From contig JAGXHS010000115.1 of assembly GCA_024636075.1 (NCBI GenBank), positions 1-7,673 of the forward strand: a stretch of 7,673 bases of DNA, in the 5' to 3' direction. Origin of the DNA: Propionibacteriaceae bacterium (GTDB lineage Bacteria; Actinomycetota; Actinomycetes; Propionibacteriales; Propionibacteriaceae). The notes under the pieces are model-generated. The model was given only the letters and a program-made list of their open reading frames with translations, ran no database searches and had not been told where the DNA came from. This document shows positions 6,200 through 7,673 of the stretch, one piece after another; the stretch's first letter is position 1; each line of letters begins with the position of its first letter. Position numbers and translations under genes: made by a program.

Positions 6200-7393
6200 T
6201 CAGGCCGCGGGGCGGGTGCCCAGGGTGCGGGCTGAGGCGAGGTCGATGAGTTGTTGCTGGATGTGGTTGATGCGCCGGGTCAGGCGGGCCGGGTTCAGCG
6301 ACGCGTGGACGGCCTCGAGCCGGGTGCGGGTCTTCTCGTCGAGTACGCCGGAGGCCATCAACCGGGCGTAGGGGGTGCGTGGCTGGTCGTAGACGCGTTT
6401 CCGACGACCAGAGGGTGTGGTGGTCCAACCGGTGGCCTTCACGCAGGGCAGTAGATGGTTCTTGCGCGCCATGACCAGCCCCCAGAGTTCGTTGAGGAGC
6501 CGCATCTCAGCGTCGGTTTCGTAGCGGTAGCGAAACGCGTGCCTGCGGACCCAGTCCCCGTTGCGTTGCTCGACGTGGGCGTTGTCATTGTGGTGGTAGG
6601 GCCGGCCGCGGGTGACAGGAATGTCGTGGTTGTCGCACCAGGCGATGACCGACCAGTTCATGAACTCTGAACCGTTGTCGAAATCCATCCCGTTGATCGG
6701 GACCGGGCTGTTCTTGGCTGCCCATTCCAGTCCGGCGTGGACGTTGACGAAGGCTTTGTTCTTCACGGTACGCAGCATCGTCCACCCGCTCAGGGGGTCG
6801 GTGGCATCCAGGGTCCAGAGGAAGTCCCCTTTGCGGGTGTGTCCGCAGTGGGCGACGGTGTCGAGTTCGTAGCACCCCGGCACCGTCGGCGCGTCGTCCA
6901 TGCAGGTGCGCACTTGGATCGTCGAGCGCAGGATGTGGCTGGGTTTGGTACCCGAGAGCGCTTCAGGCCAGGCAGCACCCCGGTGTGGTTTCAGGTACCG
7001 GTCGATTGTGGCAGCCGACATCGAGTCCAGCTCTTGCAGTATCTCGGGGCTGACACGCTCTGCGACCCTGCCGAGTTCCTTGAACCTGACCAGGCGCTCC
7101 AAGGTGTCGGCCATGATCGAGGCAAGGTACTTCCCACACGGCTGCCCAGAGAGCCGCCACACCTCTTGGAGCACCACCAGCGCATCGTAGGAGTACTTCC
7201 TTGGGCGGGGCCGGCGTTGCTGGGCATGGACCGGGCCACGACGGGCCCCAGCCTGCCGGATCGCCCGCCGGGCGTGATCCCTGGCCCACCCGGTGGTGTC
7301 GACCAGCGCATCGAGCAGCCGGCCCTTCTCCGTCTTGTCCGCTCGCGCGTAAACACGGGCGAACTTCTTGGTGATCTCGCGGCGCGTGGCCAT
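6200..7393 (-). CDS. DD(35)E integrase-type transposase
   Basis: A 397-residue transposase that should cut and join the element's ends. The N-terminal region (about 1-50, EKGRLLDALVDTTGWARDHARRAI) looks like a helix-turn-helix DNA-binding domain. The catalytic rve-type domain shows D178 in YELDTVAH, D239 in MDFDNGSEF and E275 in NDNAHVEQRN, with exactly 35 residues between the second D and the E. Basic C-terminal residues follow. ATG 7393 is preferred because AGGGAG lies about 8 nt upstream; the frame also contains ATGs at 7411 and 7426, which would add 6 or 11 residues. No frameshift or internal stop is present. Transcription runs toward the DsbA-MmpL-ICMT operon, which starts 337 bp beyond the stop. 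The class is certain; the insertion-sequence family is not. Confidence 0.92.
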   Translation of the reverse strand: MATRREITKKFARVYARADKTEKGRLLDALVDTTGWARDHARRAIRQAGARRGPVHAQQRRPRPRKYSYDALVVLQEVWRLSGQPCGKYLASIMADTLERLVRFKELGRVAERVSPEILQELDSMSAATIDRYLKPHRGAAWPEALSGTKPSHILRSTIQVRTCMDDAPTVPGCYELDTVAHCGHTRKGDFLWTLDATDPLSGWTMLRTVKNKAFVNVHAGLEWAAKNSPVPINGMDFDNGSEFMNWSVIAWCDNHDIPVTRGRPYHHNDNAHVEQRNGDWVRRHAFRYRYETDAEMRLLNELWGLVMARKNHLLPCVKATGWTTTPSGRRKRVYDQPRTPYARLMASGVLDEKTRTRLEAVHASLNPARLTRRINHIQQQLIDLASARTLGTRPAA

Positions 7394-7435
7394 CGACAAC
7401 TCCCTGCTCATCAGGCCAGAGAACACCCCACCGCC

Positions 7436-7459
7436 TCGCGGACATAGTTACGTGAGGCA
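7436..7459 (-). repeat. Right terminal inverted repeat of the insertion sequence
   Basis: On the minus strand it begins TGCCTCACGTAACT and ends ATGTCCGCGA, the inverted partner of 6172-6194. It lies just upstream of the transposase start. Confidence 0.8.
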
Positions 7460-7463
7460 CGCG
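7460..7463. repeat. Possible 4-bp target-site duplication, right copy (CGCG)
   Basis: Partner of the CGCG at 6168-6171. The same ambiguity applies, since a self-complementary 4-mer can be read as duplication or as repeat extension. Confidence 0.4.
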
Positions 7464-7470
7464 TCGAGGT

Positions 7471-7493
7471 TCCCGGACGGTTTAGATGAGTCA
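7471..7493 (-). repeat. Outer copy of the insertion-sequence end repeat, right side
   Basis: On the minus strand it reads TGACTCATCTAAACC then GTCCGGGA, sharing TG.CTCA, T.AA and GTCCG with the other three copies. It starts 34 bp outside the right terminal repeat and in the same orientation. With the left outer copy (6136-6158) it forms an inverted pair, extended by a shared CT on the outer side (CTTG on both sides). Confidence 0.45.
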
Positions 7494-7503
7494 AGTCGTC
7501 ACC

Positions 7504-7532
7504 TTGAAGTTTTCTCTGAAATTGTTTAGAAT
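7504..7532 (+). promoter_or_regulatory. SigA-type promoter reading out of the right edge
   Basis: TTGAAG (7504-7509) and TAGAAT (7527-7532) are separated by exactly 17 bp and match the housekeeping consensus at 4 of 6 and 5 of 6 positions. They lie in the only markedly AT-rich stretch of the window (about 7503-7550). Transcription would start near 7539. No clear start codon with a ribosome binding site follows before the window ends, so the leader is probably at least 130 nt. Confidence 0.5.
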
Positions 7533-7662
7533 TTTCTTAGCAACACAGGACCGTCCCCGCCCTCGTCCCACATTTTGTCCCCACGGAACAGGATCTCCCT
7601 CATCGAAATACGTCAGGACCACGACTCCGTTGACCGTCACCCCGGCCACAACGACTCCCCTC

Positions 7663-7673
7663 AGGTGGAGGAG
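7663..7673 (+). promoter_or_regulatory. Shine-Dalgarno-like purine run at the right edge
   Basis: AGGTGGAGGAG is strongly complementary to the 3' end of 16S rRNA and would suit a plus-strand gene whose start codon lies just past the window. It could equally be inside a coding region, since a plus-strand frame with high third-position GC is open from about 7532 to the edge but has no ATG. Confidence 0.35.

Larger units (their letters stand above)
6172..7459 (-). mobile_element. Complete DD(35)E insertion sequence, 1288 bp
   Basis: A single intact transposase gene is bounded by imperfect terminal inverted repeats at 6172-6194 and 7436-7459, with CGCG flanking both sides. The transposase stop lies 5 bp inside the left repeat, and its likely start lies 42 bp inside the right repeat, a compact layout typical of insertion sequences. 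Both ends begin TGCCTCAC. The open frame is unbroken, so the element may be active or recently acquired. The family is not assigned with certainty: the DD(35)E catalytic domain belongs to the integrase-like group that includes IS3 and IS481 and some elements classed as ISNCY. Confidence 0.85.

Noticed and set aside
7486..7673. Plus-strand frame from ATG 7486, open to the window edge
   Set aside because: It begins upstream of the predicted promoter, has no ribosome binding site, and its translation is Thr/Pro-rich with poor codon bias.
7491..7673. Minus-strand frame entering from the right edge and ending at TGA 7491
   Set aside because: Its last 15 or so codons are AT-rich (AAA, ATT, CTA, AGA), unlike every real gene here, and the region carries a promoter on the other strand. 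A partial gene is not fully excluded.
1..7673. tRNA, rRNA or CRISPR arrays
   Set aside because: No regularly spaced repeats, tRNA-like cloverleaf landmarks or rRNA core sequences were seen on either strand.

Overview
The window is high-GC DNA with actinobacterial character, most likely from Mycobacteriales (Mycobacterium/Mycolicibacterium or a close relative). The grounds are an MmpL-type RND transporter, a helicase of the type that carries a DUF3516 C-terminus in actinomycetes, TANNNT -10 elements placed for leaderless translation, and strong G/C bias at third codon positions. The species cannot be fixed from the sequence alone.

Layout, left to right. (1) Positions 1-682, minus strand: N-terminal 227 residues of a DEAD/DEAH (DEFH) Ski2-like helicase that runs off the left edge. 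(2) Positions 683-711: a 29-bp divergent intergenic gap holding a near-perfect 16-bp palindrome whose two arms are both TANNNT -10 elements, each placed for leaderless initiation. (3) Positions 712-2164, plus strand: a two-gene unit of a CcdA-like thiol-disulfide membrane protein followed 4 bp later by a KDPG/KHG-aldolase-fold protein that lacks the family's catalytic lysine. (4) Positions 2309-5863, minus strand: a tightly packed three-gene operon in the order membrane-anchored DsbA-like thioredoxin, MmpL-family RND transporter (ATGA overlap), then an isoprenylcysteine carboxyl methyltransferase (ICMT)-like membrane protein (11-bp overlap). A hairpin at the end of this operon is a plausible terminator facing the convergent plus-strand unit. 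(5) Positions 6172-7459: an intact 1288-bp insertion sequence with a DD(35)E transposase on the minus strand and imperfect 23-24 bp terminal inverted repeats. (6) Positions 7460-7673: an intergenic region with a good SigA-type promoter pointing right, and a Shine-Dalgarno-like purine run at the very edge.

How the genes may work together. CcdA-like and DsbA-like proteins are known partners in moving reducing equivalents across the membrane. Here they sit in convergent units, so a link is possible but not shown. The DsbA-MmpL-ICMT operon suggests an envelope function. The MmpL protein has one cysteine, inside a membrane helix, and the ICMT-like protein has none, so neither looks like a disulfide-folding client of its operon partner.

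The most unusual structural features are the symmetric divergent promoter and the flanks of the insertion sequence. Just outside both terminal repeats lie second, diverged copies of the same repeat in matching orientation. The element either has double-site ends or landed in the centre of an imperfect palindrome that resembles its own ends. No established new system is evident. The KDPG-fold protein without its Schiff-base lysine and the DsbA-MmpL-ICMT operon are the best candidates for undescribed biology.
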